A stretch of 48,056 nucleotides of DNA. It comes from an uncultured Nocardioides sp. Lineage in GTDB: Bacteria; Actinomycetota; Actinomycetes; Propionibacteriales; Nocardioidaceae. The stretch covers positions 1 to 48,056 of the forward strand of contig NZ_CADCUP010000048.1 in the NCBI RefSeq assembly GCF_902805925.1, in the 5' to 3' direction. This document shows positions 10,506-20,489 of the stretch, in pieces. Position numbers and translations under genes: made by a program. A model generated the notes under the pieces. It made no database searches, was not told the DNA's origin, and saw only the letters and a program-made list of their open reading frames with translations. The first letter of the stretch is position 1; each line of letters opens with the position of its first letter.

Positions 10506-11320
10506 TGGCCTTCTGGATCCTCGCCCCGCTGATGGTGGTCGCCGCGCTGGGCCTGCTGTTCGTGCGCAAGGCGGTGCATGCCGCCCTGCTGCTGGCTGTC
10601 GTGATGATCAGCCTGGCTGTGCTGTACGCCGTGCTGGAGGCCCCGTTCCTCTTCGCGGTGCAGATCATCGTCTACACCGGCGCGATCCTGATGCTGTTCC
10701 TCTTCGTGCTGATGCTGATCGGCGTCGACGCCTCCGACTCGGTGGTGGAGACGATCCGCGGCCAGCGGGCCATGGCGGCCGTCGCCGGCCTGGTCCTCGG
10801 CTCGGTGCTGGTGATCGGTCTCGCCCAGATCTCGCTCGGCACCGTGGTGGGCCTCGACGAGGCCAACAACGGCGGCAACATCGAGGCGCTCGCCAACGTC
10901 CTCTTCAGCCGCTACGTCTTCGCCTTCGAGGCCACCAGCGCGCTGCTCATCACCGCGGCCATCGGCGCGATGGTGCTCGCGCACCGTGAGCGCCTCGAGC
11001 CCAAGGAGGGCCAGGCCGCGCTCGCCGCCCGGCGCTTCCAGGACTACGCGACGTCGGGCAAGCACCCCGGCCCGCTGCCCGCGCCCGGCGTCTACGCGCG
11101 CCACAACGCCGTGGACACCCCGGCCCTGCTGCCCGACGGCACCGCGTCGGAGGCCTCGGTCTCCCGGGTGCTGGCCGCGCGCGGCACGGTCCGCTCGGCG
11201 CCCGCGATGGTCGACGACATCACCGAGGTGCAGCGCCAGCTCGGCGTCGACGCCGCCTCCACCCCGGAGACCAGCGGCAAGGCCGGCGCCACCGCCCACA
11301 CCGAGGAGGAGGCACGGTGA
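10505..11320 (+). CDS. nuoJ: NADH-quinone oxidoreductase subunit J
   Basis: Membrane subunit J. The first 170 residues contain five hydrophobic helices with the family segment [21 protein letters not shown] near residues 55-75. A hydrophilic C-terminal tail of about 90 residues follows, ending in Ala/Thr/Glu-rich sequence; such tails are common in actinobacterial NuoJ. The start at 10505 is the ATG in the TGATG junction with nuoI. The protein is 271 aa. The stop overlaps the nuoK GTG start by 4 bp. Confidence 0.95.
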   Translation: MAFWILAPLMVVAALGLLFVRKAVHAALLLAVVMISLAVLYAVLEAPFLFAVQIIVYTGAILMLFLFVLMLIGVDASDSVVETIRGQRAMAAVAGLVLGSVLVIGLAQISLGTVVGLDEANNGGNIEALANVLFSRYVFAFEATSALLITAAIGAMVLAHRERLEPKEGQAALAARRFQDYATSGKHPGPLPAPGVYARHNAVDTPALLPDGTASEASVSRVLAARGTVRSAPAMVDDITEVQRQLGVDAASTPETSGKAGATAHTEEEAR

Positions 11321-11610
11321 ACGAGTACGTCGTCCTGTCCTCGATCCTCTTCACCATCGGCTGCGTCGGCGTGCTGACGAGGCGCAACGCCATCGTGGTC
11401 TTCATGTGCGTGGAGCTGATGCTGAACGCCTGCAACCTGGCGTTCGTGGCGTTCGCCCGCCAGCACGGCAACCTCGACGGCCAGATCGCCGCCTTCTTCG
11501 TGATGGTGGTGGCTGCCGCCGAGGTCGTGATCGGGCTCGCGATCATCATGACCATCTTCCGCACCCGCCGCTCGGCCTCGGTCGACGACGCCAGCCTGCT
11601 GAAGTACTGA
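11317..11610 (+). CDS. nuoK: NADH-quinone oxidoreductase subunit K
   Basis: Small antiporter-like membrane subunit with three helices. The two buried glutamates needed for proton translocation are visible, in [12 protein letters not shown] and in [11 protein letters not shown]. It is 97 aa, the usual size. The GTG start lies in the GTGA overlap with nuoJ, preceded by GAGGAGG. Confidence 0.97.
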   Translation: MNEYVVLSSILFTIGCVGVLTRRNAIVVFMCVELMLNACNLAFVAFARQHGNLDGQIAAFFVMVVAAAEVVIGLAIIMTIFRTRRSASVDDASLLKY

Positions 11611-11623
11611 GGTGTCTGCGCAC

Positions 11624-13573
11624 ATGTCCATCGCCTTTGAAGAGGCCACCGTCCCGGTGGTCGACCCGAGTGCGGCCGACGGGGTCTTCTCCCTGCTGTG
11701 GCTGGTGATCGCGCTGCCGCTGGCCGGCGCGGTCGTCCTGCTGGTCGGTGGCGCCCTCGGCCGGCCCGGCCGCCTGCTCGACCGGTGGGGCCACTACCTC
11801 GGCGTCCTCGCCGCCGTCGCGTCCTTCGGGCTCAGCGTCGCCCTGTTCGTCTCGCTCCTGGGACGTGGTGAGGAGGAGCGCCAGATCGGGCAGCACCTCT
11901 ACACCTGGTTCCAGGTGGGCGGCCTCGACGTCGGCCTCGACCTGCTCTACGACCCGCTGTCGGCGCTGTTCCTGCTGCTGATCACGGGCGTCGGGTCGCT
12001 GATCCACCTCTACTCCGTCGGCTACATGGAGCACGACGTGCGCCGCCGCCGGTTCTTCGGCTACCTCAACCTCTTCGTCGCCGCCATGCTGGTGCTGGTC
12101 CTGTCGGCGAACTTCCTCGGCCTGTTCCTCGGCTGGGAGGGCGTCGGCCTGGCGTCCTACCTGCTGATCGGCTTCTGGCAGCACAAGCACTCCGCGGCCG
12201 CCGCGTCGAAGAAGGCCTTCGTCATCAACCGCGTCGGCGACATCGGCCTCTCGCTGGCCATCGCGCTGATGTTCGCCACCTTCGGCACCACCGACTTCGC
12301 CGGCATCAGCGAGGTCGCGGGCGAGGCCTCCGAGGCCACGCTGACCGCCATCGGCCTGCTCCTGCTGCTCGGTGCCTGCGGCAAGTCGGCCCAGGTGCCG
12401 CTGCAGGCGTGGCTCCTGGACGCCATGGAGGGCCCGACCCCGGTGTCGGCGCTCATCCATGCCGCGACCATGGTCACCGCCGGCGTCTACCTCGTGGTCC
12501 GCGCCAACTTCATCTTCGAGCTCGCGCCCGTCGCGCAGACCGCGGTCGTGGTCGTGGGGGCGGTCACGCTGCTGTGGGGTGCGGTCATCGGCTGCGCCAA
12601 GGACGACATCAAGAAGGCGCTGGCCGGCTCGACGATGAGCCAGATCGGCTACATGATGCTGGCGGCCGGCCTGGGCCCCGTGGGCTACGCGTTCGCGATC
12701 TTCCACCTGCTCACGCACGGCTTCTTCAAGGCCAACATGTTCCTCGGCGCCGGCTCGGTGATGCACGGCATGAACGACGACGTCGACATGCGCCACTACG
12801 GCGCGCTGCGCACCGCGATGCCGGTGACGTTCGCGACCTTCGCCATGGGCTACCTCGCGATCATCGGGTTCCCGGGGTTCTCCGGCTTCTGGTCCAAGGA
12901 CAGGATCATCGAGACCGCACTGGCCGACAACCTGGTCGCCGGCCTCTGCGCCCTGGCCGGCGCGGGCATCACCGCGTTCTACATGACACGGCTGATGCTG
13001 ATGACGTTCTTCGGCGAGAAGCGCTGGGAGAGGGACGTGCACCCGCACGAGTCGCCCGCGGTGATGACGGTGCCGCTGGTCGCGCTGGCCGCCCTGTCGG
13101 TCGTCGGCGGCGTGCTGGTGCTCGGCGACTGGATCGTCGAGTGGCTCCTGCCGGTGACCGGCGTGGGCGAGCACCACGAGCCCCCGCTGCCGGCCCTCGC
13201 GATCACCGCGATCATCGTGGCGGTCGTCGCCGTCGGCGTGGCCGCGGCGTTCCTGCTGGTCGGGCGCCGCGACGTGCCCCGCGAGGCCCCGCGCAACGTC
13301 TCCTTCGTCACCCGCGCCGCGCGCGCCGACGTCTACGGGGACGCCTTCAACGACACCTTCGTGGTGCGGCCGGCCGCCGAGCTGGTCCGCGGCCTGACCA
13401 CCGCCGACCGCGTCGGCATCGACGGGGTCGTCGAGGGTGGCGCCGCCACCATGGGCGGGCTGTCCGGACTCCTGCGCCGGGTCCAGAACGGCTACGTCCG
13501 GTCCTACGCACTCTCCCTGCTCGGCGGCGTCCTGCTCGTCGTCCTCGCCCTGATGGCGGTGAACCTCGCATGA
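11624..13573 (+). CDS. nuoL: NADH-quinone oxidoreductase subunit L
   Basis: Largest antiporter-like proton-pumping subunit. It contains the Proton_antipo region with [30 protein letters not shown] and [13 protein letters not shown], and the long C-terminal portion with the lateral helix expected of NuoL. I chose the ATG at 11624 (649 aa) because GAGGTG at 11609-11614 is well placed as its ribosome-binding site. A GTG at 11612 in the same frame would add four residues and cannot be excluded. The stop overlaps nuoM by 4 bp. Confidence 0.94.
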   Translation: MSIAFEEATVPVVDPSAADGVFSLLWLVIALPLAGAVVLLVGGALGRPGRLLDRWGHYLGVLAAVASFGLSVALFVSLLGRGEEERQIGQHLYTWFQVGGLDVGLDLLYDPLSALFLLLITGVGSLIHLYSVGYMEHDVRRRRFFGYLNLFVAAMLVLVLSANFLGLFLGWEGVGLASYLLIGFWQHKHSAAAASKKAFVINRVGDIGLSLAIALMFATFGTTDFAGISEVAGEASEATLTAIGLLLLLGACGKSAQVPLQAWLLDAMEGPTPVSALIHAATMVTAGVYLVVRANFIFELAPVAQTAVVVVGAVTLLWGAVIGCAKDDIKKALAGSTMSQIGYMMLAAGLGPVGYAFAIFHLLTHGFFKANMFLGAGSVMHGMNDDVDMRHYGALRTAMPVTFATFAMGYLAIIGFPGFSGFWSKDRIIETALADNLVAGLCALAGAGITAFYMTRLMLMTFFGEKRWERDVHPHESPAVMTVPLVALAALSVVGGVLVLGDWIVEWLLPVTGVGEHHEPPLPALAITAIIVAVVAVGVAAAFLLVGRRDVPREAPRNVSFVTRAARADVYGDAFNDTFVVRPAAELVRGLTTADRVGIDGVVEGGAATMGGLSGLLRRVQNGYVRSYALSLLGGVLLVVLALMAVNLA

Positions 13574-15111
13574 CCGACTTCCCCTGGTTGACGACCCTGA
13601 TCCTCGTGCCCCTGGTGGGTGCGGTGGTCACGGCGTTCCTGCCCAGCGGCCCGCGCGAGCCCCTGGCGAAGCAGGTCGGCCTCGGCTTCGCCCTGCTCGC
13701 CCTGGTGCCGGCGGTCGTGGTGGCCCTGGACTTCTCCGCGGGCGGCAGCGGCTTCCAGTCCGAGGAGCAGCACGAGTGGATCGGTGCCTTCGGTGCCTAC
13801 TACGCCGTGGGCCTCGACGGCCTCGGCCTGCTGATGGTGCTGCTCACGGTGGTGCTCGTGCCGATCGTGATGCTCGCCTCCTGGCGCGACGCCGACGAGG
13901 GCAACACCAAGACCTTCTTCGCCTGGACGCTGGCGCTGGAGGCGATGAGCCTCGCGGTCTTCACCGCCACCGACGTGTTCTTCTTCTACGTCGTCTTCGA
14001 GGCGACCCTCATCCCGGCGTACTTCCTCATCGGCGGCTTCGGCCGCGCCGGTCGCAGCCGGGCGGCCACCAAGTTCCTGATCTACCAGCTGGCCGGCGGC
14101 CTGGTGCTGCTGGGCTCGGTCATCGGGCTGTACGTCGTCTCGGCCAACCAGGGCACGCCGTCCTACCTCCTCACCGACCTCGCGGCCCTCGACATCGCCG
14201 AGGACACCCAGCGGTGGCTCTTCGTGGGCTTCTTCGTCGCCTTCGCGATCAAGGCGCCGATGTTCCCCGTGCACACCTGGCTGGCCGACACGACCGAGAA
14301 GGCGACCCCCGGCACGTCGGTGCTGCTGGTGTGCGTCCTGGACAAGATCGGCACCTTCGGCATGCTGCGGTTCTGCCTGGGGCTGCTGCCCGAGGCCTCG
14401 CGGTGGGCGACGCCGGTCGTGGTCGTGCTGGCACTCGTCTCGATCGTGTACGGCGCGCTGGTGGCGATCGGCCAGGACGACATCCTGCGCCTGATCGGCC
14501 TCACCTCGCTGTCGCACTTCGGCTTCATCGTGCTGGGCATCTTCGTGTTCTCCGCCCAGGGCGGCAGCGGCGCGATCCTCTACATGGTCAACCACGGCAT
14601 CGCCACCGCGGCGCTGTTCATCGTGGCCGGCTACCTCATCCGTCGCCGGGGCACCTCGCTGATCAGCCGGATGGGCGGCGTGGAGTCGAAGGCGCCGGTG
14701 CTCGCCGGGTTCTTCCTCATCGCCGGCCTCGCGTCGCTCGGGCTGCCCGGCCTGTCGCCGTTCGTCTCCGAGATGCTGGTGATCATCGCCGCGTTCGACC
14801 ACGCCTGGTGGGCGGGCGCCGTCGCGGTCACCGCGATCGTGCTCTCGGCCGTCTACATCCTGTGGATGTACCAGCGCGCCTTCACCGGCCCGGTGCGCCC
14901 CGACGTCGAGGCCGTCACCGACCTCGACCGCCGTGAGGTGGGCACCCTGGCGCCGCTGCTGCTGGCGCTCGTGCTGTTCGGGTTCTACCCGATGCCGCTG
15001 CTCGACATCATCAACCCGAACGTCGAGACGACGCTGACACAGGTCGGCGTCACCGACGACGCACCGACCGTGCCCGCCGCTGACAACGACGCGGCCGAGG
15101 GGGCCCAGTGA
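13570..15111 (+). CDS. nuoM: NADH-quinone oxidoreductase subunit M
   Basis: Second antiporter-like proton pump. Conserved features include [16 protein letters not shown] with the key glutamate, [14 protein letters not shown], and the lysine-containing [11 protein letters not shown]. The protein is 513 aa and ends in a short acidic tail. The ATG at 13570 lies in the overlap with nuoL; the frame is open far upstream, but that stretch is a shadow of nuoL. Confidence 0.96.
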   Translation: MTDFPWLTTLILVPLVGAVVTAFLPSGPREPLAKQVGLGFALLALVPAVVVALDFSAGGSGFQSEEQHEWIGAFGAYYAVGLDGLGLLMVLLTVVLVPIVMLASWRDADEGNTKTFFAWTLALEAMSLAVFTATDVFFFYVVFEATLIPAYFLIGGFGRAGRSRAATKFLIYQLAGGLVLLGSVIGLYVVSANQGTPSYLLTDLAALDIAEDTQRWLFVGFFVAFAIKAPMFPVHTWLADTTEKATPGTSVLLVCVLDKIGTFGMLRFCLGLLPEASRWATPVVVVLALVSIVYGALVAIGQDDILRLIGLTSLSHFGFIVLGIFVFSAQGGSGAILYMVNHGIATAALFIVAGYLIRRRGTSLISRMGGVESKAPVLAGFFLIAGLASLGLPGLSPFVSEMLVIIAAFDHAWWAGAVAVTAIVLSAVYILWMYQRAFTGPVRPDVEAVTDLDRREVGTLAPLLLALVLFGFYPMPLLDIINPNVETTLTQVGVTDDAPTVPAADNDAAEGAQ

Positions 15112-16700
15112 ACGAGTTCGTCAAGCCGGTAGTCGACTACTTCGAGCTGTCGCCGCTGCTCATCGTCTTCTTCGCCGCCTGCCTCGGCGTCGTGGTCGAG
15201 GCGTTCGTCCCACGGGCGCACCGCTACCTCGTCCAGACGCTGCTCACCGTCGGTGCACTCGTGGGCGCGCTGGTGATGCTGGTCCTCGTGGCCCGCGAGG
15301 TGCCGTCGTACGCCGACGGGCAGGCCCGCGGCATCCTGGCGATGAGCGGCACGCTCGCCCTCGACGGCCCGACGCTGTTCCTGTGGGGCCTCATCCTGGT
15401 GCTCGCGATCCTGGGGGCGCTCCTCTTCGCCGAGCGCCACCTCGACGGCGGCGTGTCCGCCTTCGCCGGCCAGGCGGCCGCCCTCCCGGGCACCGACGCC
15501 GAGCGCACCGCCTCGACCCGCGGCCTCGACCACACCGAGGTCTACCCGCTGCTGCTGTTCGCGGTCTTCGGCATGCTGCTCTTCCCGGCGTCCAACGACC
15601 TGCTGACGATGTTCGTGGCGCTGGAGATCCTCTCGCTGCCGCTCTACCTGCTCACCGGACTCGCCCGCCGGCGTCGCCTGCTCAGCCAGGAGGCGGCCCT
15701 GAAGTACTTCCTCCTCGGTGCCTTCTCCTCCGGCTTCTTCCTGTACGGCGCGGCGCTGATCTACGGGTTCTCCGGCTCCATGCAGTTCAGCCAGATCAGC
15801 GAGGCCGTGCGCAACGACGTCGACAACCGGGTGATGCTGCTGGTGGGCCTGGGCCTGCTGGCGGTCGGCCTGCTGTTCAAGGTGGGTGCGGTCCCGTTCC
15901 AGGCCTGGACCCCCGACGTCTACCAGGGCGCTCCGACCCCGGTCACCGCCTTCATGTCGGCCGGCACCAAGGTGGCGGCGTTCGGGGCCATCCTGCGCCT
16001 GTTCTACGTCGCCTTCGGTGCCGACCGCTGGTCGTGGCAGCCGATGCTGTGGATCATCGCGATCCTCACCATGGTCCTCGGCGCGGTCCTGGCGCTCACC
16101 CAGACCGACATCAAGCGACTGCTGGCCTACTCCTCGGTGGCGCACACCGGATTCATCCTCACCGGCGTGCTGGGCGTGCAGGCCTCCGGCGACCTCAGCA
16201 ACGGCGAGATCTCCTCGCTGCAGGCCGTGCTGTTCTACCTGGCCACCTACGGCCTGATGACCCTCGGCGCCTTCGCGGTCGTCGGGCTGGTGCGCGACTC
16301 CGCCGGCGAGGCGACGACGCTCAGCCGGTGGGCCGGACTGGGCAAGGAGGCCCCGGTCGTGGCGGGCGTGTTCGCCTTCTTCCTCCTCGCCATGGCCGGC
16401 ATCCCGCTGACCTCCGGCTTCGTCGGCAAGTGGGCCGTCTTCTCGGTCGCCCTCGCCGCCGGCGCCTGGCCCGTCGTGGTCGCCGCCATCGCGTCGAGCA
16501 TCATCGCGGTCTACCTCTACGTCCGGGTCATCGTGCTGATGTACTTCGACGAGCCGATCGGCGAGGGACCCTCGGTCGTCCGCCCCTCGGTGCTGACCGC
16601 GACCGCCATCGCGGTGGGTGCTGCTGCCACCCTGATGCTCGGCGTCCTCCCGGGCCCGCTGCTCGACCTCGCGGCCCGCGCAGGAGAGTTCATCCGGTGA
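15108..16700 (+). CDS. nuoN: NADH-quinone oxidoreductase subunit N
   Basis: Third antiporter-like subunit and the last complex I gene. It shows VALEILSLPLYLLTGLARR, KVGAVPFQAWTPDVYQGAP and SSVAHTGFILTG, which are typical of NuoN. The length of 530 aa is normal. It starts at GTG in a GTGA overlap with nuoM, and its stop overlaps the GTG of the prenyl synthase gene, so that gene is probably part of the same transcript. Confidence 0.96.
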   Translation: MNEFVKPVVDYFELSPLLIVFFAACLGVVVEAFVPRAHRYLVQTLLTVGALVGALVMLVLVAREVPSYADGQARGILAMSGTLALDGPTLFLWGLILVLAILGALLFAERHLDGGVSAFAGQAAALPGTDAERTASTRGLDHTEVYPLLLFAVFGMLLFPASNDLLTMFVALEILSLPLYLLTGLARRRRLLSQEAALKYFLLGAFSSGFFLYGAALIYGFSGSMQFSQISEAVRNDVDNRVMLLVGLGLLAVGLLFKVGAVPFQAWTPDVYQGAPTPVTAFMSAGTKVAAFGAILRLFYVAFGADRWSWQPMLWIIAILTMVLGAVLALTQTDIKRLLAYSSVAHTGFILTGVLGVQASGDLSNGEISSLQAVLFYLATYGLMTLGAFAVVGLVRDSAGEATTLSRWAGLGKEAPVVAGVFAFFLLAMAGIPLTSGFVGKWAVFSVALAAGAWPVVVAAIASSIIAVYLYVRVIVLMYFDEPIGEGPSVVRPSVLTATAIAVGAAATLMLGVLPGPLLDLAARAGEFIR

Positions 16701-17716
16701 CCACCGACCCGCGCCTGGCGGCCGATGCCGGGCTCGCCCTGCCCGTGACGGACCCGGTCCTGGCCGACCGGCTGGCGGTCCGGCTGGTGAAGGTCGAGCA
16801 GCAGCTGGCTGAGCACGTCCGCAGCCGGGCGCCGTTCATCACCGAGGCGGCCAGCCACCTGATGGAGGCCGGCGGCAGGCGCTTCCGCCCGCTGCTGGTG
16901 CTGCTCGCCGCCGAGGCGGGGGAGACGCCCGACTCGGACGAGGTGGTCCGGGCTGCCTGCGTGGTGGAGCTGACCCACCTCGCCTCGCTCTATCACGACG
17001 ACGTGATGGACGAGGCCGCGCTGCGTCGCGGCGCCGACTCGGCCAACGCCCGCTGGGACAACCACATCGCCATCCTGACCGGCGACTTCCTCTTCTCGAA
17101 GTCCTCGGAGCTGACCGCGGCCCTGGGCGCCGACGCCGTGCTCGTCCAGGCCAACACCTTCACCCGGCTGGTCGAGGGCCAGATCCTCGAGACCGTCGAG
17201 CCAGGTCCGGGCGAGGACCCCCTCGGTCACTACCTCGACGTCGTCGCCGGCAAGACCGGCGCCCTCATCGCCACCTCGGCCCGCTACGGCGCCCACTTCG
17301 GCGGTGCCAGCCGCGAGGTGGAGGAGGCGCTGACGACGTACGGCGAGATCGTCGGCGCCGCCTTCCAGCTCGGTGACGACATCCTCGACGTGGCCTCGGA
17401 CTCCACCGCCTCCGGCAAGACCCCCGGCACCGACCTGCGCCAGGGCGTCCCCACGCTGCCCGTGCTGATGGCCAGGGCGTCCACCGACCCCGCCGACGCC
17501 CGGCTGCTCGAGCTGCTCGACTCCGACCTCGGCGACGACGCCCTCCACGCGGAGGCGCTGGCACTGCTGCGGCGGCACCCGGCGATGGACGCGGCACGCG
17601 CCTACGTCGTGGCCCGGGCCGAGGAGGCCAAGGCCCTGCTGGGGGTCCTGCCGCACGGGCCCGTCCGCGCGGCCCTCGAGGCCTTCGCCGACGTCGTGGC
17701 CACGCGCTCCGGCTAA
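16697..17716 (+). CDS. long-chain polyprenyl diphosphate synthase
   Basis: Trans-prenyltransferase that builds the all-trans isoprenoid chain, most likely the menaquinone side chain (heptaprenyl to nonaprenyl). The two aspartate-rich motifs are DDVMD (residues 101-105) and DDILD (227-231), with GGRRFRP for diphosphate binding near residue 59. It is 339 aa. The GTG at 16697 is chosen for its 4-bp overlap with nuoN and because it gives the family N-terminus. Context with menG and nuo supports a menaquinone role; chain length cannot be read reliably from sequence. Confidence 0.9.
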   Translation: MTTDPRLAADAGLALPVTDPVLADRLAVRLVKVEQQLAEHVRSRAPFITEAASHLMEAGGRRFRPLLVLLAAEAGETPDSDEVVRAACVVELTHLASLYHDDVMDEAALRRGADSANARWDNHIAILTGDFLFSKSSELTAALGADAVLVQANTFTRLVEGQILETVEPGPGEDPLGHYLDVVAGKTGALIATSARYGAHFGGASREVEEALTTYGEIVGAAFQLGDDILDVASDSTASGKTPGTDLRQGVPTLPVLMARASTDPADARLLELLDSDLGDDALHAEALALLRRHPAMDAARAYVVARAEEAKALLGVLPHGPVRAALEAFADVVATRSG

Positions 17717-17750
17717 GGGGGCTATGGTCGGGGACAGGCAAGGAGGGCCG

Positions 17751-18494
17751 ATGTCATCTACCGACGACGTCAAGGACGTCGACGCGGCGATCGTCGACGG
17801 CAAGGCGCCCCCGTCCCGGTCTCGGCCGCTCGACCGTGACCGGATCGTCGCGACGGCCATCGACCACATCGACGACAACGGGCTCGCCGGCCTGACGATG
17901 CGCCGGCTCGGCTCGATGCTCGGGGTCGAGGCGATGGCGCTCTACCGCTACGTCGCCGGCAAGGAGGAGCTCCTCGACGCCGTCGTGGAGCAGCTGGTGG
18001 CGACGATGCAGGTCGACGACGAGGTCCCCGACAGACCCGTCGACGGGTGGACCGACTTCCTGATGCGCCTCGCGCACGGCGTGCGTCGCGTGGCCCTGCG
18101 TCACCCCAAGGCCTTCCCGCTGGTGGCCTCGCGCCCCCCGGAGGCGCCGTGGCTCCGGCCGCCGCTGCGCAGCCTCGACTGGGTGGAGAAGTTTCTCTCC
18201 GCCCTGACCGACGAGGGCTTCACCGACGAGGCCGCCGTGGCGAGCTACCGCGCCTTCAGCAGCTTCCTCCTCGGCCACCTGCTGCTGGAGGTGTCGACCC
18301 ACGGCGCCGACGTCGGGCCGCTCGACGTGCTCGCGGACGACACCGACGAGCCCGACAGCCTGGCGGCCTACCCCACCGTGCGGCGCTTGCGGAGCGGACT
18401 GTCCGAGGACCATGCGGCCGTCGAGTTCGAGGAGGCGCTCGAGGAGCTCCTCGACCGCTTGGCCTTGCTCCGCAGTGAGCAGGCCCCCTCCTGA
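17751..18494 (+). CDS. TetR/AcrR family transcriptional regulator
   Basis: One-component repressor. Residues about 27-80 form the helix-turn-helix domain (RIVATAIDHIDDNGLAGLTMRRLG..LGVEAMALYRYVAGKEELLDAV), followed by an all-helical ligand-binding domain. The ATG at 17751 is preceded by AGGAGGG at 17741-17747; an alternative ATG at 17724 would add nine residues and has a weaker site. The protein is 247 aa. It follows the prenyl synthase by about 30 bp but has no clear functional link to it, and its ligand and targets are unknown. Confidence 0.9.
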   Translation: MSSTDDVKDVDAAIVDGKAPPSRSRPLDRDRIVATAIDHIDDNGLAGLTMRRLGSMLGVEAMALYRYVAGKEELLDAVVEQLVATMQVDDEVPDRPVDGWTDFLMRLAHGVRRVALRHPKAFPLVASRPPEAPWLRPPLRSLDWVEKFLSALTDEGFTDEAAVASYRAFSSFLLGHLLLEVSTHGADVGPLDVLADDTDEPDSLAAYPTVRRLRSGLSEDHAAVEFEEALEELLDRLALLRSEQAPS

Positions 18495-18497
18495 TGC

Positions 18498-18533
18498 TTC
18501 CCCAATTGTGGGGAAATCCGGGGCCTCTGCCCC
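18498..18533 (+). terminator. tandem hairpins after the TetR gene
   Basis: Two back-to-back hairpins lie just after the TetR stop: TTCCCCA/TGGGGAA (18498-18515, 4-nt loop) and GGGGC/GCCCC (18520-18533, 4-nt loop). There is no T-run, as is usual in high-GC actinobacteria. The first hairpin could alternatively be an operator. The rest of 18534-18745 is noncoding; I see no convincing promoter consensus in it. Confidence 0.45.
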
Positions 18534-18745
18534 CTGAGCGAGGACTCTGTACCCCGTGCACGCGATTTCACACAGTTGATCTTTCGGACACGCCGTGATT
18601 GCGTTTACGACGTAAAGCCACGACTGCAACGTGGACATGGGTGGGCACTGGGGCCGCGATCGCGGCGCCGAGGAGCCGGTGCGGGTGTGCGACGACGAGC
18701 GCCGCCCGGACGCCCGGTGGTCCTCATACGGAAAGAAGGACATTG

Positions 18746-19564
18746 ATGCGACGAAATCTCGAAGACGGGCTCCGTGACGGCTTCAGCACCATTGCGCAGT
18801 TCCTGCCGAAGCTGGTGCTGTTCCTGATCATCCTCGTCGTGGGCCTGCTGATCGCCAAGGCGATCGCGAAGGCTCTCAACGCCCTGCTCGAGAAGGTGGG
18901 CTTCGACCGCGCCGTCGAGCGTGGGGGGGTGAAGAAGGCGCTGGCGAGCTCCAGCATGGACGCCAGCGACATCGTCGCCAAGCTCATCTACTACACGTTG
19001 ATGCTGTTCGTGCTGCAGCTGGCGTTCGGGGTCTTCGGTCCCAACCCGATCAGCGACCTGCTGTCGCAGGTCATCACGTTCCTGCCCAGCCTGATCGTCG
19101 CGATCATCATCCTCGTGGTCGCCTCGGCGATCGCGGCGGCGGTGAAGGTGCTGGTCGAGGGCACGCTGGGTGGGCTGTCCTACGGCAAGGCGCTGGCCAA
19201 CGCGGCCTCGGTGTTCATCTTGTTCCTGGGGATCGTCGCGGCGCTCAACCAGGTCGGCGTCGCCACGACCGTGACCACCCCGGTGCTGATCGCGATCCTC
19301 GCGACGGTCGCCGGCGTGATCGTGGTGGGTGTGGGCGGTGGCCTCGTGAAGCCGATGCAGCACCGCTGGGAGCAGTACCTCCTCAAGGCCGAGGAGGAGG
19401 CTCCCCGCATCAAGGCCCAGGCGGCGTCCGCGCCCAGCGCGGCCGACCAGGCCCGCCAGGCCGCCGGCCAGGCCCAGACCTCGTCGTACGACGGTGGCAG
19501 CGGCGTCGGCTCGACAAGCATCGGCGACGCCTCCCCGACCCGTTCGACCGGCGGCACCCACTGA
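18746..19564 (+). CDS. TM-helix-repeat membrane protein (mechanosensitive-channel-like)
   Basis: Membrane protein of 272 aa with about five hydrophobic helices (near residues 20-42, 75-98, 108-135, 150-170 and 178-202). It contains an internal repeat: FLPKLVLFLIILVVG near residue 19 and FLPSLIVAIIILVVA near residue 112. This is the TM_helix repeat of small mechanosensitive-channel-related proteins; the MscS beta domain is absent. The C-terminal 60 residues are Ala/Ser/Gln-rich and probably disordered. The ATG at 18746 follows a GAAAGAAGGA ribosome-binding site. Channel activity is unproven. The adjacent PRC/DUF2382 gene suggests an envelope-stress role. Confidence 0.8.
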   Translation: MRRNLEDGLRDGFSTIAQFLPKLVLFLIILVVGLLIAKAIAKALNALLEKVGFDRAVERGGVKKALASSSMDASDIVAKLIYYTLMLFVLQLAFGVFGPNPISDLLSQVITFLPSLIVAIIILVVASAIAAAVKVLVEGTLGGLSYGKALANAASVFILFLGIVAALNQVGVATTVTTPVLIAILATVAGVIVVGVGGGLVKPMQHRWEQYLLKAEEEAPRIKAQAASAPSAADQARQAAGQAQTSSYDGGSGVGSTSIGDASPTRSTGGTH

Positions 19565-19569
19565 GCGTC

Positions 19570-19594
19570 GTCTGACTGCGCACAGTGTGGGTAC
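19570..19594 (+). promoter_or_regulatory. SigB-type stress promoter candidate
   Basis: GTCT (19570-19573), a 15-bp spacer and GGGTAC (19589-19594) match the Streptomyces SigB-family consensus GNNT-N14-16-GGGTAC/T. It lies 44 bp before the PRC/DUF2382 start codon. The gene it serves belongs to a class often under general-stress control, which supports the reading; it remains a motif match. Confidence 0.5.
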
Positions 19595-19637
19595 CGACCC
19601 GGTGTCCACCGATCGCAACAACCATCAAGGAGTGCAC

Positions 19638-20489
19638 ATGCTCAGCACCGACCAGGCACAGACCCTGCTCACCGGCGGCGGCAACGTCGTGGACAGCCAG
19701 GGCGACAAGATCGGCGGCATCGGCCAGATCTTCCTCGACGACCAGTCGGGCCAGCCGGAGTGGGTGACCGCCAAGACCGGCCTCTTCGGCACGGGCGAGT
19801 CGTTCGTCCCGCTGCGTGACGCCGAGGTCAGCGGCAACGACCTGCGCGTGCCCTACGACAAGGAGAAGGTCAAGGACGCTCCGCGCATCTCCGACCCCGA
19901 GGGCCACCTCGACGAGGCCGAGGAGGACAGGCTCTACACCTACTACGGCGTCACGGGCTACTCCGGCACGACCGGCGACGCCGGGTACGCCGCCACGACC
20001 GGCACCGGCACGGTCGGCACCGGCACCGCCGACCGCTCCGCCGACCTCGGCACCACCGGCACCTCCAACGTGGAGGGCGACATCTCCGGTCCGGAGACCG
20101 ACTCGGCGATGACCCGCTCCGAGGAGCAGCTGCACGTGGGCACCGAGCGGCATGCGACGGGTCGGGCCCGGCTCCGCAAGTACATCGTCACCGAGAACGT
20201 CACCAAGACGGTGCCGGTGAGCCGCGAGGAGGTGCGGCTCGAGCGTGAGCCGATCACCGAGGCCAACCGCGGTGACGCCCTCGACGGACCCGACCTCAGC
20301 ACCGAGGAGCACGACGTCGTCCTCAACGAGGAGCGCGTGGTCGTCGACAAGGAGACGGTCCCCGTCGAGCGCGTACGGGTCGACAAGGACACCGTCACCG
20401 AGGAGCAGCGGGTCGACGAGACCGTCCGCAAGGAGGAGGTCGAGCTGGACCAGTCCGGCGTGACCGACGACGGTCGGACTCGTGGCTGA
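19638..20489 (+). CDS. PRC-barrel and DUF2382 domain protein
   Basis: Predicted cytoplasmic or surface-associated stress protein of 283 aa. Residues 1-85 form a PRC-barrel-like beta domain (VVDSQGDKIGGIGQIFLDD..PEWVTAKTGLFG). Residues 105-150 are a low-complexity Gly/Thr linker. Residues 161-273 are the DUF2382 domain: strongly charged, beta-hairpin-like repeats (EEQLHVGTE, VPVSREEVRLERE, DVVLNEERVVVDKETVPVERVR). The ATG at 19638 follows AAGGAG at 19627-19632. This domain pairing is widespread in actinobacteria and some other bacteria, and its biochemical role is unknown. The stop overlaps the next gene by 8 bp. Confidence 0.85.
   Translation: MLSTDQAQTLLTGGGNVVDSQGDKIGGIGQIFLDDQSGQPEWVTAKTGLFGTGESFVPLRDAEVSGNDLRVPYDKEKVKDAPRISDPEGHLDEAEEDRLYTYYGVTGYSGTTGDAGYAATTGTGTVGTGTADRSADLGTTGTSNVEGDISGPETDSAMTRSEEQLHVGTERHATGRARLRKYIVTENVTKTVPVSREEVRLEREPITEANRGDALDGPDLSTEEHDVVLNEERVVVDKETVPVERVRVDKDTVTEEQRVDETVRKEEVELDQSGVTDDGRTRG

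Noticed and set aside
18746..19564. Annotation as a classical MscS channel
   Set aside because: The MscS beta domain and pore-helix signature are absent; only TM-helix repeats are visible.
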